Below, piece after piece: positions 1-10,792 of a stretch of DNA of 64,000 nt. The stretch spans positions 79,078,772 to 79,142,771 of the forward strand of contig NC_035445.2 of NCBI RefSeq assembly GCF_002127325.2, in the 5' to 3' direction. The notes under the pieces were generated by a model, which did no database searches, was not told the DNA's origin, and saw only the letters and a list, made by a program, of their open reading frames with translations. Positions within the stretch are counted from its first letter, which is position 1. Each line of letters starts with the position of its first letter. The position numbers and the translations under genes were made by a program. Origin of the DNA: Helianthus annuus. Its lineage: Eukaryota; Streptophyta; Magnoliopsida; Asterales; Asteraceae.

Positions 1-204
1 GCGACACAAACTCAACAAAAAACCTCAGATATATATATACAGACAGGAATCTTAACTTCGAATTAGATGAATTGAAACATGTATATAAAAGATTAACCTA
101 GATCAGTGGAAGAATCGGGTTTTTTTATGTCAGTGAAAACTTACTCGGCTTTAGCGGCAGTGGAATGGAAGGTCGTCCGGGATTTAGAGACAAATCTAGT
201 TGAA
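1..204. other. Non-coding edge, nothing recognised
   Basis: No open frame, RNA gene or repeat end is recognisable. The sequence is unique within the window until the tandem duplication begins at 205. It may be the flank of a gene outside the window, but nothing here supports a gene model. Confidence 0.4.
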
Positions 205-1540
205 GACGTATCCATTTTCTGCAAATTTGGCTACGAATATGTGGGCATATTTGGAGAGAAATCGTGTGGTGTTTTCGCCTAATTGATTAAAGAAGAAATT
301 GTGTGGTGTTATACAAAATTCCTGTGTAGTCTTTAGCGAGATCTTCCATCATTCTTCTACACTGTTTCAGATGCTTCTATGTGAACTAAAATCCAAATTT
401 AGATGTGTGTGGGAGGGAGGGTAACAACTTATAACTGACCTAAAAGGCAACCCAACCCACGATCAATTTCTGTAGGAAATGTGATTTGTGGACTTGTGGA
501 GAACATGGGCGGGAAAAAGCGGAGGCTGGGAAACTGCCCTGAACTTCCATGTCAGCAGTTTTAAAAATGGAGTTTAAATGGTGGTGGAGAATGATTTAGA
601 AAGTGGTTATGCTTACCATAAATATATATAATACCTCCCAACTCAACTGAATTCAGAGCATTATCCAGGTTTGTAGGAGGATTGAGTTGTGGAGATCATG
701 GTAGGAATTGATGGAGCTAACCACCCATAAGGAAACCGCTAATAACCGCTCAGAACCGCCACAATAGCGGTTAATTTTGTGAGTTTAAGTGGCTGAGATT
801 TAATCTCAGCATGATCCGACGGTAGAGATTGATTTAAAAAGTGGTTAGACTTAATGGGAACCATATATATATGACGTATCCATTTTCTGCAAATTTGGCT
901 ACGAATATGTGGGCATATTTGGAGAGAAATCGTGTGGTGTTTTCGCCTAATTGATTAAAGAAGAAATTGTGTGGTGTTATACAAAATTCCTGTGTAGTCT
1001 TTAGCGAGATCTTCCATCATTCTTCTACACTGTTTCAGATGCTTCTATGTGAACTAAAATCCAAATTTAGATGTGTGTGGGAGGGAGGGTAACAACTTAT
1101 AACTGACCTAAAAGGCAACCCAACCCACGATCAATTTCTGTAGGAAATGTGATTTGTGGACTTGTGGAGAACATGGGCGGGAAAAAGCGGAGGCTGGGAA
1201 ACTGCCCTGAACTTCCATGTCAGCAGTTTTAAAAATGGAGTTTAAATGGTGGTGGAGAATGATTTAGAAAGTGGTTATGCTTACCATAAATATATATAAT
1301 ACCTCCCAACTCAACTGAATTCAGAGCATTATCCAGGTTTGTAGGAGGATTGAGTTGTGGAGATCATGGTAGGAATTGATGGAGCTAACCACCCATAAGG
1401 AAACCGCTAATAACCGCTCAGAACCGCCACAATAGCGGTTAATTTTGTGAGTTTAAGTGGCTGAGATTTAATCTCAGCATGATCCGACGGTAGAGATTGA
1501 TTTAAAAAGTGGTTAGACTTAATGGGAACCATATATATAT
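205..1540. repeat. 668-bp perfect-looking tandem duplication
   Basis: Positions 205-872 are repeated head to tail at 873-1540. The copies start at gacgtatccattttctgc and end in an (AT)n run after aatgggaacc. I see no substitution between them, only a slightly longer AT run in the second. Each unit contains the same AT-rich and GC-mixed non-coding sequence, including a short inverted motif (aaccgctaataaccgct ... agcggtt). No protein longer than about 60 codons is open. The (AT)n at both junctions may have mediated the duplication. A collapsed or duplicated assembly join is an alternative. Confidence 0.9.
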
Positions 1541-2093
1541 ATAATTATAAAACAATTATAAAACAATCTTGGATGACAACAAACAAATCAAATTTGAAAT
1601 TTAAATAAACTGAATTCAGCACCACAAAATGTGGTCTTCAATCCCAACGACCCACTTTCAATTGTGGGCCTTGGTCTAAACCCCTTTTAATTAAAAAATA
1701 GGGTTAGTTCATCAGTTACATGGAACGCAGCATATTTACAGCAATATTTCTTCCTCATCTCAGTGTCTCTTGTAAGCATAGTTCTTTCTTCCTCATCTCA
1801 GTGTCTCTTGTAAACATAGATCTCAGATTTGCAACCGTTGACGATTAAAGATGAAGAAGAATGGTGCAATCTGAGCCCTGTGATTTGCTGTTGATGAAGT
1901 TAATTACCATTATTTTCCGGCCCGACCTCACCTTTCACCGGATTTACGGTCTGGCCGCCGGCCACCGGTCTAGCCGGCCGGCCACTTGCTGAACGGCTTT
2001 AGCACCTTAAACCGGACCGCCTAGGACTCCGGTCGCCGGTCAAACCGGTTCGGTCCGGCCTTGAAAACACTGATATAAAGCAAATGTGATTAA
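1541..2093. other. Non-coding spacer with a 38-bp tandem repeat and a CCGG-rich block
   Basis: A 38-bp unit beginning tttcttcctcatctcagtg occurs at 1747-1784 and again from 1785, with one difference visible (taagcatag against taaacatag). From about 1916 to 2066 the DNA becomes GC-rich and full of CCGG and CCGGCC palindromes, ending in ccggttcggtccggccttg, which contrasts sharply with the AT-rich flanks. This resembles repeat-derived DNA common in plants, but I cannot assign it to a family. No coding frame is supported. Confidence 0.5.
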
Positions 2094-2393
2094 GACTGTG
2101 GGGTATGGTGGGCTTGGGTTGGGGCATTTGTTGACACGTGGAATGGGAAAAAAATGGAAAAAAAAAAACTCACGCCCATGGGGTATGGTGGGGCTTGAGT
2201 TGGGAGCTTGGGTTGGGGGCATGAGTTGACACATAGCCATTGAGAGCCTGCCATGTCACCTTGCTAGCCCGCCCCACGCCCGGCTTCAAACCCACGAAAA
2301 AGGGGCCACGCCCAAACCCATGCCCACCCGGGGTGGTGGCTTGGGCGTTTTCAGCCCACCCACGCCCAAACCCCCGCCCCATACCCCGCAGTC
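2094..2393. mobile_element. Small inverted-repeat (MITE-like) element, GC-rich
   Basis: The left end GACTGTGGGGTATGG (from 2094) is mirrored by the right end CCATACCCCGCAGTC (to 2393), giving imperfect terminal inverted repeats of about 25-30 bp inside a 300-bp GC-rich block. A second copy of the left end (ggggtatggtggggcttg, near 2180) suggests one element nested in another or an internal duplication. No clear target-site duplication is visible, so the superfamily is left open. The long reading frames crossing it come from its base composition and are not genes. Confidence 0.5.
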
Positions 2394-2533
2394 AATTTAT
2401 GAGGGATATGATAGTAAATTGCACTAACTTTTAAGACACTTAAGGGGTAAGATAGGTAATTTATTAGGCTCCTCTTTGCAATCTGAAATTCAATTCCCAT
2501 CTTTGCTGTTGTTGACAACAAAGACGTGAAGAT

Positions 2534-2866
2534 AGAAAGTCAGGATACCAACCAATGATCTCTAGATCAAGTGGTGGAAGACTTGGTCTCTTGGGAGATG
2601 CAAGTTCAACTCTCACTTGGTGCAGAGTGATGCATTGATGGGCAATGATAGGAGACCTAGAGAAACCTGTGTTAAATCCTTGAGCCAAACGGGTTTTACC
2701 AGTAACTTCATCGTGGTGCCTACGGGCGGGTGGCTTACCGGGTTTTCCCCGGAATTGGTGGTGGACCCGGGTTACTCTCGGGGTGCTCCGTTTGGTCAAG
2801 TGGGTGCCCGAGAGTGCTCGGAATTGATTATGTTGGCCGTTAAAAAAAAGAAAGTCAGGATGCCAA
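2534..2866 (+). mobile_element. tRNA-derived SINE with 18-bp target-site duplication
   Basis: The body runs about 2552-2848. It has an RNA polymerase III A box (tagatcaagtgg, 2563-2574), a B box (agttcaactct, 2603-2613), a roughly 230-bp tRNA-unrelated body rich in gggcgggtggcttaccggg-type sequence, and a short A-rich tail (taaaaaaaag). It is flanked by direct repeats agaaagtcaggatRccaa at 2534-2551 and 2849-2866, 17 of 18 identical. Long target duplications and a 3' A-tail are the hallmarks of LINE-dependent SINE retroposition. The body resembles a SINE family I associate with Asteraceae genomes, but the exact family name is not claimed. The reading frames crossing it on both strands are not genes. 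Confidence 0.85.
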
Positions 2867-3940
2867 TTGAATGGTGTGAGGAAGTTGAAACGTTCTTTGC
2901 GCGAAGAAAAGAGATGGGGTTTCAAAAACCATGGTTGTTCATGTTTGTTACATAAATGTACTGGAAAATTCAGTGGCATGTTCTTGATCTTTGAGTCCCG
3001 AATTGAAACACGGTTTTTGTCGTTTGTTAATTGGAAGTTTAAACACCCGAATTGAAACACCGTTTTTGTTGTTTGGAGCACCATTTCGAGGACTCGTATC
3101 CTCGTTTTGATCAAAAGGCGTCAATTTGTAATTCGGAAAAAGACTTAACTCCGTTAGAGATTTTTAAATAAGGACCGGTAGAGAAAAAATAGTTGAAAAG
3201 TGGGACTGCCAGGGAGAATAAAAAAGATGGGACTGACAATGGCAAATGACGTCTATTTTAGATTTTTTTGATGAAGATGTTGGACTCAACTCGTGGGTTT
3301 GTGATCTTGAACCTTGAATTAAGATATATTTGATGATATGAAAATGTGTCATCTAAAATATTAATGAAGCGCATTCAGGTATGCTCTGTCTCTTACGATC
3401 ATATTGCACTACTATTATTGGACCCAATTTTTCTTTTGAACGGTAAATTTGGATCACTGACGGACCACTGGAGTATCCTCGTGCCACCAGCAGAACCACC
3501 CGATCATATCCATCTCCACTAGGCAATGCCTATACACCAATTCAGTAGGAAACCCAATAAATATGGGAGATGCCACTAGACTATAAAGCCATGTGCTTAT
3601 TGGACCCAAATTGATAATTGATAATTCATTTAAAATCTTAATTTATTGTCTTTTTTGCTTTGAACTTGTAAAGCCCCTTTTCTTTTTCATGAGTGGTAAA
3701 AAAATCTTGATTATTTTGGTTTCTTTCTGTTTAGAAAAGAATATATTTTTTCGATTATCGATTAATTGCCGTATATTCTACATGAGTTTTACAACACTGA
3801 TTTAGAATGAGCAATTTATTAACCGTCGTGTTTGAGTGACGGGTTGGTTTTTGCAAGTAACAAACTTCATGCTTTAACGTCTAACATTTGTCTGATAATA
3901 TTAATGGAGACACTCGTCGCAATGCGCAGGCATTACCACA
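2867..3940. other. Non-coding AT-rich host DNA
   Basis: No convincing coding frame. A short direct repeat, cccgaattgaaacacYg plus the following T-rich stretch, occurs near 2998 and 3047. Near 3911 there is a hairpin-like motif, cgtcgcaatgcgcagg, followed by a Helitron-like start at about 3944. It might be the decayed 3' end of another Helitron, but its terminal tetranucleotide is not CTRR. Confidence 0.4.
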
Positions 3941-6900
3941 AGTATCTATATATAATAAAAATTTGAGATACCACCAACTTTATATTTTATAATCAAATAA
4001 AAAGTTAGTGTGATTTAAAAACAACCAAGACCCGTCTACCTTTCTTAGGGGACTAATACGTTCTTAGAAAGTAGTGTTTTATGCATATTATAAAAGAAAT
4101 TGTTAGCATCTTATTTTAATATCAACTAGTATACGAAATCCGCGTGTTGTTATAGCTATGTTAAAATTTCTAAGGATAAATTTTGACAATGTGTAATAAG
4201 TATGCACCTTGCATTAAAAATTTCACATTGAGATAAAAATAAACATGCATAAATGAAAATTTCTGAATTTTAATTATAAAACATCATATTTCAAAGATTG
4301 TAAAAGGAAAACAAAACTATAAAAAACAAAACCTTAAAGTAGTTTTGACGAATTGCACATTCGTACTTCGATTACTTGTACATTATCACAAAACTTTGTT
4401 TTGACTGAAAGTTACACATGAACGCAAACACGTCACAAGGGTACTATTAGAATTTTATAAACATAATATTTTACATTTTATAACAGAAAAAAAAACAAAA
4501 CAAAAAATATGAGTTGACCACGTATAATAAACATAAACCTGGTTGCTGAAAAAATGAAAAAAATAAAGGGAAAAGTTTAGAGTGTAAAAAAGAAAGTTTA
4601 ACTAAATATGTAGGTCCATTTTGTAACTTGATTTCTATATGTTTTTGTATACGATTGATTATAAGTTGAACCGTTATCAAACCCTTATCAAGTGTGCAAA
4701 GAACCCATGATTATTGTTACAAGATAAGTGTAAGACATGGTCCCTAATTTGGTATTGACTTACATATCTATTGCACTTAGACTTCAAAGAATTTAAATGC
4801 CAAAAATTAACAAGAGATTCCCAAGTTAATGTAAGTTAAAACAACGGTCTAAATGATTTTTTTTACCATACATTCAAGGATATTTTGCAATTAGGGATAT
4901 TCCGAATACCGCAGACCGCTTAATAGATCCTATCCTAATTTAGAAAATAAGATAAGACTCCCGAATAAAGAGTTAGTGTAATATAAAAACAACATGAGAC
5001 TCCGAGTTAAAATGTTAATTTTAATTTAAATTAAAACCTAATACTTCAAAGTACTATCTAACTTTTTAAAAAATAAAATAAAAAGTTGTTTGAAATAAAA
5101 AGTTAAAGTCACGTGGAATACTATGAAGAAATAGTTGTCATTTTATTTAATATTAGTATTAACTAGTGGGCAAAACATGTTTGTATCGGTAAGGTAGGGA
5201 TGTTAAAATTTGTAAGGATCGGTTTTGATGAACTGTACATTAGTATTTACCAAGAGAAAAAAAAACAGTTGAAAAACGTTGATAAAAATAAGCACGTAGA
5301 AATGGAAAATCTTGATATTTAACAGGATTTATAATCAAATAGAAAGTTAGAATAGTTTAAAAACAACCAAGTCCCATCTACCTTTCTTAGAGAGTAATAT
5401 GTTTTTAAAACGTATTGTATTATGCAGATTATAGAAGAAACAATTAGCATCTTATTTTAATATCTACTAGTATATGAAATCCGGTAGTTGTTATAGAGAT
5501 GTTAAAATTTCTAAGGATCAATTTTGACAACCTGTACATTAGAAATGAAAATTTATTAATTTTAATTATAAAATGTAATATTCCAATGGTTGTAAAAGGA
5601 AACAAAACTATAAAAAAAATGAAACCTGAAAGTAGTTTTGACGATTCCTTGTACATTATCACAAAACTTTGTTTTGAATGAAAATTAAACATGAACGCAA
5701 ACACGTCACAAGGGTACATCTAATATTTTATAAAACATCATATTTTATATTATATAACGGAAAAAATAAACAAAACAGAAAAATGTGAGTTGACCACGTA
5801 TCATAACCTCGCTGGTTAAAAAATGAAAAAAAAAATCAATGTGAAAAATGTAGTACGTAAAAAGGAAGGTTTAACTAAATCTATAGGTGGCACATTGTAA
5901 CTTGATTTCTATACGTTATTGTATATAATTGAATATAAGCTTACCCATTGTCAAGTGTGCCAAGAACCCATTACCATGGTTACAAGATAAGTGTAAAGCA
6001 AGGTCCCTAATTTGGTATTGATTTACATATCTGTTGCTCCTAAACTTTAAAGAGTTTATAGGCCAAAAAAGAACATAAGACTCCCAAGTTAATGTAATTT
6101 AAAACAGTGACAGATTAAAAAAACCTTACAGTAAATACATAAAATTGAGAATTTTTTTAACCATACATTCAAAGATATTTTGTAATTTATCAAAGTTGAT
6201 GGATATCACGCACACCCTAGAACCCTTAATAGATCTGCTCCATGTTTAAAATCAAGATGGGACTTCCAATTAAAAAGTTAGTGTAATTTAAAAACATGAT
6301 ACGCACATATACCATTTTTTTAACAACTAAAAAAATCACATCTGCCCCTTTGTGGATTTGAACCCACAACTATTTGGTTGAGGATTAGACAACTTTACCA
6401 CCAAGCTATCCCCTTAGGGACACTCACATGTACACTTTAACTTTTGTTTAAAATAAAAAGTTTCCAATTAAAAAGTTAATATAATTTAAAAACATGATAA
6501 TCACATGTATCATTTAACATTTGTTTAAAATAAAAAGTTAATGTTAAATGGAGTACTATGTACCACAAAAGTAGTGTTTTATGGAAAATATAAAATATGG
6601 AACAAATAACTGTTAATTTATTTAATACTAACTAGTGGGCGAAACCTGTTTGTTTGGGCGATGATGTTAAAACTTGTAAGTTTCGGTTTGACGAACTGTA
6701 CATTTCATAAAAATAAGCACGTTGAAACGGAAAATCCTGACTTTTTAAGAAACATCACATTTAAAAGGTTTTAAAAGGAGATAAAATCACGTTATAGGGA
6801 TCAAGATCCTACAGATTAGTGTATTAATACATTTGAGACGGAAGTTTAGATAGTTAAAAGTGATTAAGTAAGAATCTCGATAGCACAAGGTTTAGTCAAC

Positions 6901-7111
6901 ACAATTTATTCATGTTGAAATAGTTTACATCGTTAATCAGATGATGAGATTCCCAAGTTAATGTAATTTAAAGAACTTATATGCCAAAAAAGAACATAAG
7001 ATTCCCAAGTTAATCTAATTTAAAACAGTGGCGATTAAAAAGAAAAATTAACGGGCATTTAAAAAAACCTTACAGTAAATTCATAAAATTGAGAATTTTT
7101 TTCACGGCAAA
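3941..7111. repeat. Old AT-rich dispersed repeat modules
   Basis: Two types of module recur. Module A (tataatcaaataaaaagttag, then the cctttcttag block, a ttgttagcatcttatttta block and a cacgtcacaagggtac block) is found at about 3944-4480, 5330-5760 and 16905-17447, continuing at 56119. Module B (cacaccctagarcccttaat onward) is found at about 6200-6600 and 16095-16380. Copies differ by many substitutions and indels, so they are old. None codes for protein. The start tctatatataataaaa at 3944 looks like a Helitron 5' end, so non-autonomous Helitrons are a possible origin, unproven. The Helitron and the large LTR complex are both inserted into this sequence. Confidence 0.6.
6344..6417 (-). other. 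tRNA-like sequence (pseudogene or SINE head)
   Basis: On the minus strand there is a near-perfect A box (tagcttggtgg) and a perfect B box (ggttcaaatcc). A T-arm (tgtgg/ccaca) and a D-stem (gctt/aagt) can fold, and an anticodon-arm-like segment is present. The 7-nt acceptor strands do not pair and the base after the anticodon is a pyrimidine, so this is not a functional tRNA. It is best read as a tRNA-derived relic or a SINE head fragment. Confidence 0.5.
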
Positions 7112-7420
7112 TCTATATATATATATAAATGAGATGGATTTGGGCTATGTGTCCTTTCTCTTTGGCCATCTAGGCTGATGTGGCAATTTGGTTTAGGAGG
7201 GAAATCCCAATTAGCTTTCAACAATCACGATTCCAAGGAAAAAGGCGGGATCCGAATTGAGTTGGGTCGGGTCAACAGAAAATGGATCCTATATGTTATT
7301 TTCCAAAACCCTAGACACCACATTCATCTCCATTTTCCTTTCATCTCCCTTCTGGTTCAAGCATACGATTCAAGCATTGCTATTTCGAGTCAATAATCTT
7401 CATTCTCCTTCATCTTTATT
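7112..7420 (+). promoter_or_regulatory. Helitron 5' end doubling as a likely promoter and leader
   Basis: The terminal tctatatatatatataaatg contains a TATA-type run. It is followed within about 200 bp by leader-like sequence with a telo-box-like aaaaccctag (about 7305) and C/T-rich tcatctccattttcc sequence typical of plant 5' UTRs. The same arrangement recurs at the start of the second Helitron (60881). I infer that transcripts of the carried B3 gene could start here. Transcription itself is not shown. Confidence 0.4.
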
Positions 7421-7559
7421 ATAAGGTATCTTCGATCTCCCTAAAATAATACCGCAAAAATGGCCAAAATTGTTCACCGAAATCATACCTACCGAATCTC
7501 CCTTCTCTATCTTCTTTTTCTTCTACAATTGTTCATCGTCTCATCGGATCTTCAAGATT

Positions 7560-8590
7560 TTATCAAGATCAAAGGTAAATATACCTAATCGAACCTAGAT
7601 CTGCGTTGTTTATGTTATTGTATATACAAAGTTGTTTTTATAAAGATTGTTTCGATTGCTAAAAACCATTTGTTTTCTCATTTCTATAGATCCGATAAAA
7701 GAAATTAAAGGTGTGTTGTTATTTATGTTATTCGATTGTATTATACAAAGTTGTTTTTATGAATATTGTTTTGATTGCTAAAAACCATTTTTGTTCTGAT
7801 TTCTGTAGATCTGATTAAAGAAATTAAAGGTATGTTGTTATTTATGTTGTTCAATTGTATATAAAGTTCATTTTATAAAGATTCTTTCGATTTCTAATAA
7901 CGTTTTCTTTGTTCTGATTTCAGTAGATCCGATCAAACTTTATCTTTTTCTTTCTTTGGATTTCTAATAATCTTTGTTCTGATTTGTAATAACTTTTTCT
8001 TTGTTCTGATTTCTGTAGATCTGATTTCGGACTCCGATAATTCGTCAATCAAAAGAGGTTAGTTAAGTGTTATAGTTTTTTTTATCTTTTTTAAGTTTGT
8101 AATATGTAATTTTATATCCTTTCTGTTCATTATTTTTTTACTTATTAATATATGTTCTGAATGATTTATGGTTTGTATTTTCTCATGGTGAACCCTCAAT
8201 CTTTTTTGAAATTCGGACTCGGATTGTTAGTCTACCAAAATAAGTTATGTTGTTCTGAATTTTGTAGATCCGATCATAAAATTGAAGGTATGTTGTTTTA
8301 GTTTGTTGTTTATCTACTGTGCATCTTTAATCTAAGCGATTGAACATTTATATTTTTTTTGCAAACAATATCAAGATCAGAGGTTTTGTTATCATCATCT
8401 ACATTCTCTGATTTATGTAGTGTCTATGAACGTTAATCATGTATTGGACATTTATCAAACTCATGTATTGGACATTTATCAAACTTACTGATTTTTGTTT
8501 ATTTTGATTTTCATGTGAATCCCTAAATCTTGGATAACAATCGGACTCCGATCATTCAATAAGCAACAGAGGTTAGTTGAATGTTATATT
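7560..8590 (+). repeat. Repeated mini-exon-like units in the Helitron leader
   Basis: A unit of roughly 110-120 bp recurs. Each copy has a pyrimidine-rich acceptor-like tract ending in tag, a core beginning atcYgat (for example atctgattaaagaaattaaag), and a donor-like gtRtgttg. Clear copies lie near 7689 and 7808, with diverged or truncated ones near 7926, 8018 and 8266. Two further cores (about 8018-8057 and 8540-8573) share gactccgat and end in agag before gttagtt. They look like duplicated small non-coding leader exons. Start codons are not conserved, so no coding role is proposed. Confidence 0.5.
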
Positions 8591-8798
8591 TGTTTTCTCT
8601 TTTTTAAGTTTGTAATATTGTTTTGTCAGAATCTTTGCTCCACGTTTCTATTGTTTTGTTTGAAGCTTGATTGAATATCATATTTGTTCTTGGAGTTTAA
8701 TGGTTTGATCCTTGATGTTTGACAATTGAATTTCGGATCATGATAACGGTTCGGTGCTATCCATCCGTTTGTTCCAAAATTATTACTGTTAATTTTTA

Positions 8799-9795
8799 TT
8801 TCCTTATTTAGAGGATATATAATAACTTGATTTTAAATTCAAATTTTTGATTTGGAGTATAATTTGGAAGTAAACGATTTGGAGTTAATAACATTAATTG
8901 GATTTCCTTTTTAGGTGAGTTCAATGTACCTAGACATGTTAATGGTTTAAAATTTAGAGTTTTATATATAATTTTGATTAAATTCTTCCAACATATTATA
9001 GTAATTTTAAATTTAAATTATATTTGATTTATTTTTAAATAAAGTTACCTGAAATAGAAGTTGACTACATTCATTTTTTATAATTGCTAATTATCCTAAT
9101 TTTTAATAACCTCTAATCGACAATTATTGGTTTCTATATAACTAATTAGATTCAAATTATTCAACAATCATATTAAAAAATTTATTGGTTTTTACCGTAT
9201 ATGCTTTAAATCATTAAAATAATAGATACGGAATTGAGTTTTGAACTTTCACTGTATTTTAGATGATTATGTCCTTCAAGATGCTAACATTTATATGTTT
9301 TCTAATATCGTTTTAATTATTAGAAGCCTGTTTTAAGAATATATTAATATTTTTTAAAAGTGTCAACAAATGTGTTTTTAGTATATTTCGCTGATAATTT
9401 CCTTATTTAGATGATAGATAATAACTTGATTTAAAATTCAAAATTTTGATTTGGAGGATATTATGGAAGTAAACGATTTGGAGTTAATAACATTAATTGG
9501 ATTTCCTTTTTAAGTGGGTTCAATGTACAAAGACATGTTAGTGGTTTAAAATTTAAAATTCTATATATAATTTTGATTAAATCTTCCAACATATTATAGT
9601 AATTTTAAATTTAAATTATATTTGGCTTATTTTTAAATAAAGTTACCTAAAATAGAAGTTGACTATATTCATTTTGTATAATTGTTAATTATCCTAATTT
9701 TTAATAAACTTTAATCAACAATTATTGGTTTCTATATAGCTAATTAGATTCAAATTATTCAACAATCATATTAAAAATATTTATTGGTTGTTACA
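8799..9795. repeat. Direct repeat pair of about 400 bp inside the Helitron
   Basis: Positions about 8799-9197 and 9398-9795 are diverged direct repeats with an offset of about 599 bp. Both contain gatttggagttaataacatt, the ttggatttcctttttaRgtg segment and acaattattggtttctatat. They are separated by about 200 bp of unrelated AT-rich sequence. Copies differ by scattered substitutions and short indels. The second copy lies just upstream of the extra B3-like exon at 9858, so duplication of an intron or exon block of the B3 gene is possible. Confidence 0.7.
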
Positions 9796-9857
9796 TATAA
9801 GTTTTACATCATTAAAATTAAATTTTAAGCTTATATGTTTTTTGTTTCGATTCATAG

Positions 9858-9980
9858 GAAATACCGTATGATTTTGCAAGCTTATTGTGGGAAGGAAAAT
9901 TTCCATATGGTCAATGTCTTGAACTTATTGATGATAACTTATGCAACTGCATGAGTCTGAATCTTTTTCGAACACAAGAG
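9858..9980 (+). pseudogene. Extra N-terminal B3 half-domain exon
   Basis: A 123-nt open exon is bounded by an acceptor (cataggaa) and a donor (gaggtaag). It encodes EIPYDFASLLWEGKFPYG and onward, which matches the start of the first B3 domain of the downstream gene (QIPNDFASMIWGDQPPY). The C-terminal half of a B3 domain does not follow. It looks like a leftover of a tandem exon duplication, or an alternative first coding exon whose frame is lost. Exon-like scraps with splice-like borders follow at about 10336-10349. Confidence 0.5.
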
Positions 9981-10792
9981 GTAAGTTTAATTTTATCGTT
10001 TTTTAGTGTTTTTTGATCCGGTATAATGATAGTCAATTATTATTTTAAATTTATATTTTGAAGTAAACCATTATTGTGTGTGATTTTAAATTTTTAATTT
10101 CGAAGTCAATCATTATCTTAAATTTAAATTTTGAAGTTTGTCATTAATGTGTTTGATTTTAAATTTGGAAGTCAATCATTTTTTTAAATTTAAATTTGGA
10201 AGTAAACCATTAATGTGTTTCATCCATTTAGCCATTCCTTTTTCAATTAACTTAATTCATCTTTAATGTGACAGAATTGATGGAGTGATATAAGAAGGTT
10301 TCTTTGTTAATTGATTATTTTCTTCCGCTTACAGGGGATAACGCTAAGGTAATTAACATCAAAATTCAATATTTCTATTACTTGAATTCTCTTGCTTTAT
10401 AATTTCTTTCAATGTATTATTTTGTGTTTTAACTTGGATATAAAACATAATGTGAAGGTATATTTTAAACTTATTTTACCGAGTTTTTTTATTTGGATTG
10501 CAGAATAAGTGCTTTGATGAACTAATAGGTGTTTGAATTTTGTGTTTACTTTGCTCTGCATAGGGCTCCTTCAGTTTTTTGTATTCTTTTACTTCGCTCA
10601 GTAATTATTCTATTTTCAAGATAAGAATACAAGCTGCATTTGCATTGGCTACCCTACCAACAATAGTGGGTGAATCAGTAATAACAAAACTATTGAGATA
10701 AGTTTTAAAGCTTATTGAGAAATATTGATTGTGTTTCTATAAATACTTTACCGTTTAATTTTGTAAAAAACCTTCATATTTAATTTTCAGAT

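Noticed and set aside
2040..2434. Proline-rich frames on both strands
   Set aside because: They are translations of the GC-rich inverted-repeat element.
2464..3114. Long minus-strand frame of 216 codons and plus-strand frame 2617-2955
   Set aside because: Both cross the SINE and its target duplications. No domain, and composition explains the openness.
3900..3950. Possible Helitron 3' end (cgtcgcaatgcgcagg) next to a Helitron-like 5' end
   Set aside because: The terminal tetranucleotide is CAAG, not CTRR, and the stem is imperfect.
6344..6417. Functional tRNA gene on the minus strand
   Set aside because: Acceptor strands do not pair, so it is only tRNA-like.
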